Shown here: positions 27,238-35,340 of the stretch, piece by piece
Layout of the letters: the number at the start of each line of letters is the position of its first letter
Numbering within the stretch: position 1 is the stretch's first letter
NCBI GenBank assembly: GCA_045631485.1
Contig: JAZQUU010000040.1
Location: 1-57,026, forward strand
Reading direction: 5' to 3'
Origin: SIG452 sp045631485
GTDB taxonomy: Bacteria; Bacillota; Clostridia; UMGS1840
Length of the DNA stretch: 57,026 nt
Position numbers and translations under genes: made by a program
The notes under the pieces: generated by a model
What the model saw: only the letters and a program-made list of their open reading frames with translations
The model's database searches: none
What the model was told of the DNA's origin: nothing

Positions 27238-27906
27238 TTGCGTAAAAGTTTCGTAGCATTCGTAGGGGTCCTTGTACTGTTATTGATTTGTTCGACTTCT
27301 GTTTTTGCAGAATCCCGTTATGTTACTGCCAGCGTGTTAAACATCAGAAGCGCCCCCACCACAGAAAGTGAAGTAATCGGCAAGGTTGTTGCCGGTGATG
27401 AACTCTGGATGTTGGAAATCGTTAATGATAATTGGGTAAAGGTTGCGCTTGGTGAAGAGCGTCAGGGCTATGTTGCAAGAGCTTATCTTGCGGTTTCCCG
27501 TGATGCGGTTCGTTTAGGTTCCCGCAGCGGAAAAAGACCTGTTGGCGAACCTTCTGTTGTGGAATATGCAAAGCAGTTTATCGGTGTCCCCTATGTTTAT
27601 GGCGGAAGCAGCCCGAGCGGCTTTGATTGCTCAGGTTTCGTAAGATATGTTTACAGCCATTTCGGTGTAGAATTAACAAGAACCAGTTACAGTCAGGTTC
27701 ATGAAGGTACTTATGTGCCCAGATCCGAGCTTATGCCCGGAGATTTGGTATTTTTCGGAAGTGCAGGAAATGTTCATCACGTTGGTATTTATGTTTCCGA
27801 CGGGAATTTCATTCATGCGCCCACTCCCGGAAAAACTGTCAGAATCGAAACTCTTGACAGCGGTTATTATAATGACAGATATTATACCGCAAGAAGAGTG
27901 AGATAA
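27238..27906 (+). CDS. SH3b and NlpC/P60 cell-wall hydrolase
   Basis: This 222-residue secreted endopeptidase probably cleaves peptidoglycan stem peptides. The signal peptide (about 1-24, ending SVFA) is followed by a bacterial SH3 domain (about 27-85; LNIRSAPTTESEVIGKV) and an NlpC/P60 domain (about 105-220). The latter has the catalytic Cys in GFDCSGFVRYV, the His in HHVGIYVSDG and the third polar residue in IHAPTPG. TTG 27238 is chosen because GGAGGG lies nine bases upstream and the signal peptide then has normal length; the frame is open to 27052, but that part overlaps the promoter. Confidence 0.93.
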   Translation: MRKSFVAFVGVLVLLLICSTSVFAESRYVTASVLNIRSAPTTESEVIGKVVAGDELWMLEIVNDNWVKVALGEERQGYVARAYLAVSRDAVRLGSRSGKRPVGEPSVVEYAKQFIGVPYVYGGSSPSGFDCSGFVRYVYSHFGVELTRTSYSQVHEGTYVPRSELMPGDLVFFGSAGNVHHVGIYVSDGNFIHAPTPGKTVRIETLDSGYYNDRYYTARRVR

Positions 27907-27936
27907 CAAACGACCGTAATTACAAAATGGATACGA

Positions 27937-27971
27937 AAAAATACTGTGGGAGCAATCCGACAGTATTTTTT
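27937..27971 (+). terminator. Terminator after the NlpC/P60 gene
   Basis: AAATACTGT and ACAGTATTT pair around a twelve-base loop, followed by a T-run. Confidence 0.85.
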
Positions 27972-28004
27972 CTTTCAATTAGAAAAAAAGGAGGTGACGG
28001 TTTT

Positions 28005-29078
28005 ATGAAAAAACAAGAAACAAAGAAAAAAGAACAACCTTTTTCTTTTACCGGGGAAGAGATTTTATTGGCAAAGGATACCTTGGAAAAACTGCTTTTG
28101 TGGTACCAAAAAAGTCATCGGGATTTACCCTGGCGCAAAACCCGTGACCCCTATTGCATCTGGATTTCCGAAATTATGTTGCAGCAAACCCGTGTGGAAG
28201 CTGTGAAAGAGTATTACCGTCGCTTTCTGGAGGCGTTGCCAACTGTGCAGGCTTTGGCGGAGGCGGAGGAAGAGCAGGTGTTAAAGCTCTGGGAAGGACT
28301 TGGCTATTACAGTCGTGCAAGAAACCTAAAGAAAGCTGCTTGCCATATTATGGAACAACACGGCGGTGTGTTTCCCTCTGATTGGGATTCGGTTCGGAAA
28401 TTGCCCGGCATCGGGGATTACACCGCAGGTGCCGTTTTATCCATTGCATTCGGACAACCCGTTCCTGCCGTGGATGGTAATGTGCTTCGGGTGTTGAGCC
28501 GTGTGTTTTATGATGAATCGGATATTCTGGACTCAAAAACAAAAAATCGTATGACGGAGCTTTTAAGACAAGTGTATCCCAATGAATTTTGTTCCGAGGT
28601 AACTCAAAGTTTGATGGAACTTGGTGCAATGGTTTGTGTTCCCAACGGAGAACCAAAATGTGAGGAATGTCCTCTTTTGAAAATTTGCAGAACCAAAGCG
28701 ATGGATGCTACCGATGTAATTCCCGTAAAATCCAAGAAAAGTGCCCGTAAAATTGAACAGAAAACCGTGTTTATCCTGCAAGCCGAAGAGAAAATTGCCA
28801 TTCGCAAACGAACCCAAAAAGGTCTTCTTCACGGAATGTGGGAGCCGATAAATGTTTGCGGACATTCTTCCGAAAGAGACGTAAAAAAACTTTTTCCCGA
28901 GGCAACAGAGATTCAAAAAGTCGGCACTCATCGGCATATTTTTACTCATATAGAATGGGATATGGTGGGATATTTGGTTGTGTTGCCCGAGCCAATGGGG
29001 GATTATCAATGGGTGACCCGTGAGGAACTGGCGGAAACCTATGCTATCCCAAAGGCGTTTCAACCCTTTTTTAAATAA
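28005..29078 (+). CDS. mutY: A/G-specific adenine DNA glycosylase
   Basis: The product removes adenine mispaired with 8-oxoguanine. The 357-residue protein has the HhH-GPD glycosylase domain (about 35-220): the catalytic Glu is in SEIMLQQTRV, the helix-hairpin-helix is LPGIGDYTAGA and the catalytic Asp is in VDGNVLRVL. A [4Fe-4S] cluster motif C-x7-C-x2-C-x5-C follows (CVPNGEPKCEECPLLKIC). The C-terminal NUDIX-like domain reads the 8-oxoguanine strand. ATG 28005 is preceded by AGGAGGTGA. It is monocistronic between two terminators. Confidence 0.95.
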   Translation: MKKQETKKKEQPFSFTGEEILLAKDTLEKLLLWYQKSHRDLPWRKTRDPYCIWISEIMLQQTRVEAVKEYYRRFLEALPTVQALAEAEEEQVLKLWEGLGYYSRARNLKKAACHIMEQHGGVFPSDWDSVRKLPGIGDYTAGAVLSIAFGQPVPAVDGNVLRVLSRVFYDESDILDSKTKNRMTELLRQVYPNEFCSEVTQSLMELGAMVCVPNGEPKCEECPLLKICRTKAMDATDVIPVKSKKSARKIEQKTVFILQAEEKIAIRKRTQKGLLHGMWEPINVCGHSSERDVKKLFPEATEIQKVGTHRHIFTHIEWDMVGYLVVLPEPMGDYQWVTREELAETYAIPKAFQPFFK

Positions 29079-29082
29079 ACTG

Positions 29083-29122
29083 AAAAAGTGAGCTTGCAAG
29101 ATTGCAACAGCTCACTTTTTTT
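29083..29122 (+). terminator. Terminator after mutY
   Basis: AAAAAGTGAGCT and AGCTCACTTTTT form a 12-bp stem followed by T's. Confidence 0.92.
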
Positions 29123-29183
29123 ATTGTATAAACGGCTTTTTATATCCATATAATCAAATGAGAAGATATGGGAGTGGATTTTA

Positions 29184-30272
29184 TTGAAAAAACGGTTCAA
29201 AAGCTTATGGTTCCAATTGGTTTTGGTTGGGATTTTATTGATTTTATTTCATAAAATATTAAATGACGGCAATTTTATCACCTTGTTTTTCAAACGGATT
29301 TTCCGCGTGTTTCGTCCTTTTGTTATCGGGGGCGTGATTGCGGCACTGTTTTATAAGCCATGTCTGTTTTTTGAAGAACGGTTTCACACCCATTCTAACC
29401 GTTTTATCAGACATCACGCCACGGGGCTCGGAGTGGGTGCGGTTTACGCTATCGCGGTAATTGCATTGTGGTTGACCTTGCAGGTGGTTTGGCCTGCGGT
29501 AAGTGTTAATCTGGAGGGACTTATCAGAAATTTTCCCGATTATTATAAAAAGGGACTTCGGTTTTTGGAAGAAAACGGAGTGCTTTCATCCTTTGCTTTT
29601 TCCGAGAAACTGACAACTTTTTTGGAACAACTGTTCTCGGCGAATTCCATCAGTCGTTATGTGGGATATCTTTCGGATATGGCAAATTCGTTATTTGCGG
29701 TGCTTAGCGGTCTTGTGGTGTCTGTTTATATGCTTTTGGAGAGAAAACCGCTATTGTGCCTCGGGAAACGGATTGTGGCACTTGCAGTCAGACGAACAGA
29801 CAGATACACGGTTTTTTCCAAGTTGAAAAAATTGGGGAATCTGTTTTATTCCTACTTTACGGGGTTGGGGCTTGATGCCTTGATTGTGGGTGTGTGCTCG
29901 GTGATTTTGTTTTGGGTATTTAAGGTTCCGTATGCTTTTTTATTCGGTGTGTTTGCGGGGCTTTGTAATCTGATTCCTTTTTTTGGTCCCGTTGTGGCGG
30001 CGGGAGTGATTTTTTTATTAAGCTTCTTATCTGTGGGGCTTGCAAAAGCTCTTTGGATTTTGGCGATACAGATTATTTTGGGGCAGATAGATTCTAATTT
30101 GATTCAACCGAAAATCATCGGCCATTCTGTGGGAATCAGTCCGTTTTGGGTGATTGTTTCGGTTCTTGTGTTCGGAGAACTGTGGGGAGTTTTGGGAATG
30201 ATTGCAGGAGTTCCCATTGTGGCGGTGGCAAGATTTTGCTTTTTTGAACTGGAAGAAATGCGCTACGAATAA
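29184..30272 (+). CDS. AI-2E family transporter (PerM/YtvI-like membrane protein)
   Basis: This 362-residue membrane protein has about seven or eight hydrophobic segments. The C-terminal half carries family motifs: SVYMLLERK near the middle and GVFAGLCNLIPFFGPVVAA, followed by IQIILGQIDSNLIQPKIIG. This family exports varied substrates; autoinducer-2 export is known for only a few members and Na+/H+ exchange for others. The TTG start at 29184 follows GGGAGTGG. Monocistronic. Confidence 0.88.
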   Translation: MKKRFKSLWFQLVLVGILLILFHKILNDGNFITLFFKRIFRVFRPFVIGGVIAALFYKPCLFFEERFHTHSNRFIRHHATGLGVGAVYAIAVIALWLTLQVVWPAVSVNLEGLIRNFPDYYKKGLRFLEENGVLSSFAFSEKLTTFLEQLFSANSISRYVGYLSDMANSLFAVLSGLVVSVYMLLERKPLLCLGKRIVALAVRRTDRYTVFSKLKKLGNLFYSYFTGLGLDALIVGVCSVILFWVFKVPYAFLFGVFAGLCNLIPFFGPVVAAGVIFLLSFLSVGLAKALWILAIQIILGQIDSNLIQPKIIGHSVGISPFWVIVSVLVFGELWGVLGMIAGVPIVAVARFCFFELEEMRYE

Positions 30273-30309
30273 AAAAATACACAGAATCATTGGATTCTGT
30301 GTATTTTTA
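30271..30309. terminator. Bidirectional terminator
   Basis: AAAATACACAGAATC and GATTCTGTGTATTTT form a 15-bp stem between convergent genes. Confidence 0.93.
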
Positions 30310-30313
30310 CGCC

Positions 30314-31432
30314 TTATTTATTGGGGAAATATTGGAATAAATTGCATTTAATCATACCATTATAAAGTTTTCGTTTTTTATCGGAGAATTTGCCGTAATA
30401 ATCCTCAAATTTTTCTTCGGGGGTCAACACAAATGCAGACCATCCGGGCAGCTTTTTGCGGAAGACTTGCCCCATCTGTTTATAAAGCAATCTGCAGGCT
30501 TCTTCGTCCAGTAATCGCTCTCCGTAGGGAGGGTTGCAGACGATGGTTCCTTCCTCATAAGGCGGCTTGAAATCTGCCACATCTTTTTGGGAAATTTCCA
30601 TCAAATCAAAGGTGCCGGACAGTTTGGCATTATGAGTAGTCAGTGCCACCGCATTGGGGTCAATATCCGAGGCTAAGATTTTCAGTTTGGAATCGATTCG
30701 GATAAGGCTTTTTGCCTCGGTTTTGGCATCTCTCCACACTTTTTGGGGAATTTGCGGAAAATACATTGCCGAAAAATCACGGGTTAAGCCGGGGGCAATG
30801 TTTTTTGCAATCAATCCTGCTTCAATGGGGATGGTTCCCGACCCGCAGAACGGGTCTGCAAACACACCGTCATAGCGGAAACGGCTTAAGGTGACAATGG
30901 CTGCAGCGATGGTTTCTTTGAGCGGTGCCTGATTGGAATTTCTGCGGTATCCTCGTTTATGTAAGGGTTGTCCCGAAGTGTCTATCATTAAGGTTAAAAC
31001 ATCTTTCATAAGAGAAAATTCCACCTGATAGAGCACTCCCGATTCGGGGAAATAGCTCTGATGATATGCACCTTCCAACGAACGGACAATGGCTTTTTTA
31101 ATCACCGATTGGCAACCGGGTACGCTAAACAGTTTGGATTTTAGGGAATAACCTTTTACGGGGAAGGAATCGTTTTTGCCAATCCAGTTTTTCCAGGGAA
31201 GACTTTTGGTAAAATCAAAGAGTTCATCGAAGGTGGTAACCTTTTTTTCACCCATTTTGATTAAGATTCTTTCACCGCAACGAACCCAGAGATTGCATCG
31301 TGCAATGGCGGCTTCGTCTCCTAAAAAAGTCACTCTGCCGTCGGCAACTTCGGTGACCTCATAGCCTAATTTTTTCACTTCTTTGGAAACCAATGCTTCC
31401 ATTCCGAATAAGGTTGTGATAATCAGTTCCAT
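30314..31432 (-). CDS. THUMP-domain class I RNA methyltransferase (RlmL/YpsC-like)
   Basis: This 372-residue SAM-dependent enzyme probably methylates a 23S rRNA guanine. The N-terminal THUMP RNA-binding domain (about 1-155) is followed by a Rossmann methyltransferase domain (about 165-372) with FADPFCGSGTIPIEAGLIA as motif I, ASDIDPNAV and the N2-guanine catalytic motif IVCNPPYGERL. It corresponds to YpsC of Bacillus and the N-terminal half of E. coli RlmKL. The start lies two bases after the CopZ-like stop, in an operon with it. Confidence 0.92.
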   Translation of the reverse strand: MELIITTLFGMEALVSKEVKKLGYEVTEVADGRVTFLGDEAAIARCNLWVRCGERILIKMGEKKVTTFDELFDFTKSLPWKNWIGKNDSFPVKGYSLKSKLFSVPGCQSVIKKAIVRSLEGAYHQSYFPESGVLYQVEFSLMKDVLTLMIDTSGQPLHKRGYRRNSNQAPLKETIAAAIVTLSRFRYDGVFADPFCGSGTIPIEAGLIAKNIAPGLTRDFSAMYFPQIPQKVWRDAKTEAKSLIRIDSKLKILASDIDPNAVALTTHNAKLSGTFDLMEISQKDVADFKPPYEEGTIVCNPPYGERLLDEEACRLLYKQMGQVFRKKLPGWSAFVLTPEEKFEDYYGKFSDKKRKLYNGMIKCNLFQYFPNK

Positions 31433-31434
31433 AC

Positions 31435-31635
31435 TTATTTTACCAAAGTGAATCCTGCATCTTCAATCGCTTCTTGGATGGTATCCATAGATACTTCCTT
31501 GGTGCAGGTTAAGGTTGCGGATTTTTCTTCTAAATTCACGGTTGCGCTAACGCCGTCAAGCTCGTTTAAGGCATTTTCTACCCGACGGGAACAATGAGCA
31601 CAGCTCATACCTTCTATATAAATAATCTTTTCCAT
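31435..31635 (-). CDS. CopZ-like heavy-metal-associated protein
   Basis: This 66-residue single HMA domain has the metal site GMSCAHC (M-x-C-x-x-C) at about residues 9-15 and the ferredoxin-like fold pattern through ATVNLEEKSATLTC to DTIQEAIEDAGF. It is a copper(I) or similar metal chaperone in the cytosol. Start at 31635 (MEKIIYIEGMSC) after AAAGGAG; the frame is open upstream without a better start. No CopA ATPase or CsoR is adjacent; it sits before the RNA methyltransferase gene instead. Confidence 0.88.
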   Translation of the reverse strand: MEKIIYIEGMSCAHCSRRVENALNELDGVSATVNLEEKSATLTCTKEVSMDTIQEAIEDAGFTLVK

Positions 31636-31694
31636 AAAAAAGCACTCCTTTTTTTGTATAATTAAAATCATTATAACACAGACTTTTACAAAAA

Positions 31695-31727
31695 TCAATC
31701 GGGCACAGAAAATCTGTGCCCGATTTT
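31695..31727 (-). terminator. Terminator after glmM
   Basis: ATCGGGCACAG and CTGTGCCCGAT form an 11-bp stem immediately after the glmM stop on the minus strand, followed by a T-rich stretch. On the plus strand it also has a six-T run. Confidence 0.85.
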
Positions 31728-33077
31728 TTAAGATTTTGGATAATTTTTTTGTAAATAAGCAACAATTTGTTTGCCTGATTCAACAAGCAAAGCCTCATTT
31801 TCCCCTTCCAGCATGACCCGATACAATGGCTCTGTTCCGGAGGGACGAAGTAACACTCTGCCTCGTTCTCCGAGCCTCTTCTTAATGTCTTCCAAAATTG
31901 CGAGAAGATTGGCATCCGTTGGAATTTTCGCTTTGGCATCGTCTGCAATTTTCACATTATACAAAACCTGAGGAAGCTTCTTCATAACTGAGGAAAGTCG
32001 GGAGAGAGGCTCTTTCTGTCTTGCAAGAATTTCTGCCATTTTAAGAGCTGTTAAAATCCCGTCTCCCGTGACCGTATCTTCGGAAAAAATAATGTGTCCT
32101 GATTGCTCTCCGCCCAGGGAATATCCGCCGTTTTTTAGTTCTTCCCACACATAACGGTCGCCCACTTTGGCGGATACAACCGAGATACCTTGTTCTTTGG
32201 CAAATAAGCTTAGCCCTAAGTTGCTCATAACGGTTGCTACCAGGGTGTTTTGCTTTAGTTTGTTGTGTTGCTTCATATCGAGTGAGAAGATAGCAAGTGC
32301 CTGGTCTCCGTCCACCTCGTTGCCGAATTCATCGCAGAATAAGGCACGGTCGCCGTCACCGTCAAAAGCAATTCCGAAATCGGCACCTGTTTCTTTGGTG
32401 AAACGGCAGATGTTTTCCAAAACGGTGGAACCGCAGTTTTGGTTAATGTTGATGCCGTTGGGTTTGTTGGCTGTTGTAAAAACTTCGGCACCCAACTTTT
32501 GGAAGACTGTTTCTGCAATTCCTGCGGTGGCTCCGTTGGCGCAATCCAATGCAATTTTCATGCCCGCAAAATCAGAAGAAACCTTGGAAATAAGCCAATT
32601 GATATAATCCTCTTTGGCGTTGGGAGAGGAAAGAACGGCTCCGATGCCGTTTCCCGTGGGAGATGCAATTTCGGAGCCGTTTTTTACAAGTTTTTCAAGG
32701 ATATTTTCAATTTCGTCCGGAAATTTTGTGCCGTTTTTATCAAATAATTTAATGCCGTTATATTCTCTGGGATTATGGGATGCGGACACCATCATTCCGC
32801 CGTTGCAGTGGTATTGTTTGGTCAGAAGACTGACGGCGGGAGTCGGCAAAACGCCTAAGAGAATTACATTTCCGCCGACGGATAAAATTCCGCTTACCAA
32901 GGCAGCTTCCAACATATCGGAGGAATTTCTGGGGTCCTTTCCGATGGCGATTGTCGGTTGGTTGTTCTCTTGGTTTAAGTGGTGGGTGATTGCCCGTCCC
33001 ACATCGTATGCCAAAGGACAGGTCAACTCCTCGTTTGCAATTCCTCTGATGCCATCGGTACCAAACAATTTTCCCAT
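31728..33077 (-). CDS. glmM: Phosphoglucosamine mutase
   Basis: The product interconverts glucosamine-6-P and glucosamine-1-P for UDP-GlcNAc and peptidoglycan synthesis. The 449-residue cytoplasmic enzyme begins GKLFGTDGIRG. It has the catalytic phosphoserine loop VSASHNPREYNGIK (about Ser100), the metal-binding DGDGDRALF, the sugar-binding GGEQSGHI and the C-terminal phosphate loop RPSGTEPLYRVM. The length is typical. AAAGGAG precedes the ATG. It follows the SLH gene after only 10 bases, so both are probably in one transcript. Confidence 0.96.
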   Translation of the reverse strand: MGKLFGTDGIRGIANEELTCPLAYDVGRAITHHLNQENNQPTIAIGKDPRNSSDMLEAALVSGILSVGGNVILLGVLPTPAVSLLTKQYHCNGGMMVSASHNPREYNGIKLFDKNGTKFPDEIENILEKLVKNGSEIASPTGNGIGAVLSSPNAKEDYINWLISKVSSDFAGMKIALDCANGATAGIAETVFQKLGAEVFTTANKPNGININQNCGSTVLENICRFTKETGADFGIAFDGDGDRALFCDEFGNEVDGDQALAIFSLDMKQHNKLKQNTLVATVMSNLGLSLFAKEQGISVVSAKVGDRYVWEELKNGGYSLGGEQSGHIIFSEDTVTGDGILTALKMAEILARQKEPLSRLSSVMKKLPQVLYNVKIADDAKAKIPTDANLLAILEDIKKRLGERGRVLLRPSGTEPLYRVMLEGENEALLVESGKQIVAYLQKNYPKS

Positions 33078-33087
33078 ATTGTGTCCA

Positions 33088-34257
33088 TTACTCCTTTATT
33101 ACTAAGATTTCATGCAACACATCATCGTAGCTGAAAGCAATCACGGTATCACCGTCTTCAAACCGACTGTCGGTGATTTCCATAAAATCGGAAAGCGCAA
33201 TCTTTCCGTTGGGCTTCATTTCATACACAGAAACATCTTCGCTCACGTCATAAAGCTTTTCGGTATCTCCTGCCAGAGAAACCAAATCAACGGCTTTTTG
33301 CTTGTAGGTTTCCTTTACTGTACCCACGGCAATGTGTCTTTTGGTAGTATTGCCGATGGTTAAGAGTTCTATACGGTTTTCCTGGGGAAGATTTTTTGCA
33401 TTTAAACCAATGCTTACATGGATGACTTCATCCCAAAAATTACGGGAATAGGACAACACATCACCGGGGTCAATGAGGTTGTCGGCAGCGTAATCGCTTT
33501 TTACGATGGTAACATCTTCATCAAGCAGAAGTGTGGTCTCCTTTCCGTCCTGCCAGCCTTCCACTTTTGTGATAAGTTCGTTATGTTCGTTTGTCACGAC
33601 GGATACACGGGATACCACGAAAAAGTAGTTGTTGGTTTTGAGGTCTTCTTTTTCGGTTTCATCGTCTGTTTCGGGAGCTTTGTAATTTAGTGCCCGTTCC
33701 AGAACGGTTGCGATTTCTGCACGGGTGATTTCTTTATGAGGACCAAAGGTTCCGTCGGGATATCCGTTTAAAATTTCTTCACGGTTTAAAGCTTTTACGG
33801 CAGCGAGGTAGTTAGTTCCAACGGCATCCTGATCACGGAAGGAGAGGGATTTATCCATGGGAGAATTGGTCAGTTTCAATCCTGCGTAGATAGCGTATGC
33901 AACTTCCTGACGGGTGATGTTCCGGTTGGGGAAAAAATGTTCCGATTCGATGAAATAACCGCCGCTTTTTACAACATAAGGATAGAACCAGTCATCTTCC
34001 GAAACATCCTCATAGGACATGGTTGTTTTATTGCCGAACATCCCTATGATCAATTTGGTGAATTCCGCACGGGTAATGCTTTTTTCGGGAGCAAAAGTGC
34101 CGTCGGGATATCCGTTGATATAGCCTTTTTCGGATAAGGTTGTGATTGCGGATTTTGCCCAGTCATAATCTTCTGTTACATCGGGAAACGCAAACACGGG
34201 AATACTTACCATGGAGGCAATCAGTATGTAGGCTAACAAGTGTTTCAATATTTTCAT
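33088..34257 (-). CDS. S-layer-homology (SLH) domain surface protein
   Basis: This 389-residue exported protein has a signal peptide at about 1-22 (SIPVFA-F) and three SLH domains. Domain 1 (about 23-78) has GYINGYPDGTFAPEKSITRA; domain 2 (about 79-135) is degenerate, with FPNRNITRQEVAYAIY; domain 3 (about 145-205) has NGYPDGTFGPHKEITRAE. SLH triplets bind pyruvylated secondary wall polymers. The rest (about 215-389) is beta-rich and unassigned. Start 34257 with AAAGGAA eight bases upstream. Co-transcription with glmM links it to wall precursor synthesis. Confidence 0.9.
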   Translation of the reverse strand: MKILKHLLAYILIASMVSIPVFAFPDVTEDYDWAKSAITTLSEKGYINGYPDGTFAPEKSITRAEFTKLIIGMFGNKTTMSYEDVSEDDWFYPYVVKSGGYFIESEHFFPNRNITRQEVAYAIYAGLKLTNSPMDKSLSFRDQDAVGTNYLAAVKALNREEILNGYPDGTFGPHKEITRAEIATVLERALNYKAPETDDETEKEDLKTNNYFFVVSRVSVVTNEHNELITKVEGWQDGKETTLLLDEDVTIVKSDYAADNLIDPGDVLSYSRNFWDEVIHVSIGLNAKNLPQENRIELLTIGNTTKRHIAVGTVKETYKQKAVDLVSLAGDTEKLYDVSEDVSVYEMKPNGKIALSDFMEITDSRFEDGDTVIAFSYDDVLHEILVIKE

Positions 34258-34350
34258 AGAATATATTCCTTTCTGAGTGTTTTTCGGAATTTTGGACGGA
34301 TGCAGGTGGAAAAATGTTCCGCTTTTTAAAAATTCAAATGATGATAATTG

Positions 34351-34380
34351 ATTATAACTGAAAAACGGAGTTTTTGTCAA
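34351..34380 (-). promoter_or_regulatory. Promoter of the SLH-glmM unit
   Basis: On the minus strand, TTGACA (34380-34375), 18 bases, TATAAT (34356-34351). It is divergent from the DUF421 gene. Confidence 0.65.
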
Positions 34381-34431
34381 TAATAAAGTGAGAGAAATTG
34401 AAATTAAGTTTATTAAAAAAGGAGCAAAAAC

Positions 34432-35157
34432 ATGTGGGTATTCATCGGCAAAACCGCATTGATGTATGTGGTGGTCAATATCGCAATGCGGTGTATGGGG
34501 AAACGGCAGGTGGGGGAGTTGTCCACCTCGGAGGTGATAGTGGCGTTTTTAATATCGGAGGTGGCATCGGCACCCCTTAGTAACCCCGATGTTTCCGTTT
34601 GGATGAATATTGTTGTGATTTTTGTGTTGGTACTGATGGAAATTCTCTATTCTTATCTTGGCATCAAATGGCCCTTTTTTCGGACGATAACTCAGGGCAG
34701 ACCCACCGTGATTATTGAAAACGGAACCATTTTGGAAAAATCACTTTTAAAAAACCGTTTGTCGATTGCGGAGCTGAATGAAGAACTGAGGCTTAAAAAT
34801 GTCAATATTTCGGATGTGTATCTTGCCATTATTGAAAACAACGGCCAATTAAGCATTATTCCCACCAATGCGGCGTCGGGGGTGACCAGAAGTGATTTGG
34901 GGGTGTGTGTGAAGGAATCTCCCCAGGATTTTGCCGTGATTATTGACGGGAAAATTTTTGAAGATAACTTAAAGCGAGTGGGGAAAAACAAAGAATGGGT
35001 GGATGCGTATCTTCGCTCCCGAAACGTCTCATCCGCAAGGGAAGTTCTTGCTTTGTATGCGGATAAAAACGGTGCCACTTTTTTCCAAAAAAAATTACCC
35101 AAACAAGATAACTTGAAAAAACTGTTCAAAACGGCAAAAAAAGTTGAAAAAAAATAA
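34432..35157 (+). CDS. DUF421 / YetF-family membrane protein
   Basis: This 241-residue protein has about three N-terminal membrane helices (residues 1-85) and a cytoplasmic C-terminal domain of the YetF type, recognised by GKRQVGELSTSEVIVAFLISE, GRPTVIIENG and IAELNEELRLKNVNISDV. The family is widespread in Gram-positives and its biochemical role is not settled. The C terminus is Lys-rich. AAAGGAG precedes the ATG. Single gene, followed by the pfl promoter. Confidence 0.87.
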   Translation: MWVFIGKTALMYVVVNIAMRCMGKRQVGELSTSEVIVAFLISEVASAPLSNPDVSVWMNIVVIFVLVLMEILYSYLGIKWPFFRTITQGRPTVIIENGTILEKSLLKNRLSIAELNEELRLKNVNISDVYLAIIENNGQLSIIPTNAASGVTRSDLGVCVKESPQDFAVIIDGKIFEDNLKRVGKNKEWVDAYLRSRNVSSAREVLALYADKNGATFFQKKLPKQDNLKKLFKTAKKVEKK

Positions 35158-35179
35158 ACAAACTTGTGTAATTCTTAGG

Positions 35180-35208
35180 TTGACAAAACAAAAAATGTGT
35201 TGTATAAT
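35180..35208 (+). promoter_or_regulatory. Promoter of pflBA
   Basis: A consensus promoter: TTGACA (35180-35185), 17 bases, TATAAT (35203-35208). Confidence 0.85.
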
Positions 35209-35214
35209 GTAATA

Positions 35215-35340
35215 GAAAAAATGGCATAGGTGTAAAACCACCTGTGAACACTTTACAATCCATGCAAAGCATTCTGCTCCCAAAGGGGCAAAAATGCATT
35301 TGCTTCACACAATAGTAAAACAGAAAAGAGGATGATTAAC
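35215..35340 (+). promoter_or_regulatory. Structured leader of pflB
   Basis: About 125 bases of leader RNA precede pflB. It contains AGGTG/CACCT at about 35228-35242, an alternative pairing TGTAAA/TTTACA that overlaps this stem, and GC(T)CCC/GGGGC near 35276-35289 inside an ATGCA/TGCAT closing stem. The mutually exclusive stems suggest regulation, but I do not recognise an RNA family and no terminator follows. Confidence 0.35.

Noticed and set aside
35215..35340. ZTP (pfl motif) riboswitch before pflB
   Set aside because: A GGUG...CCACC-like hairpin is present, but the following conserved CCGGGC-type core is missing; the similarity is superficial.
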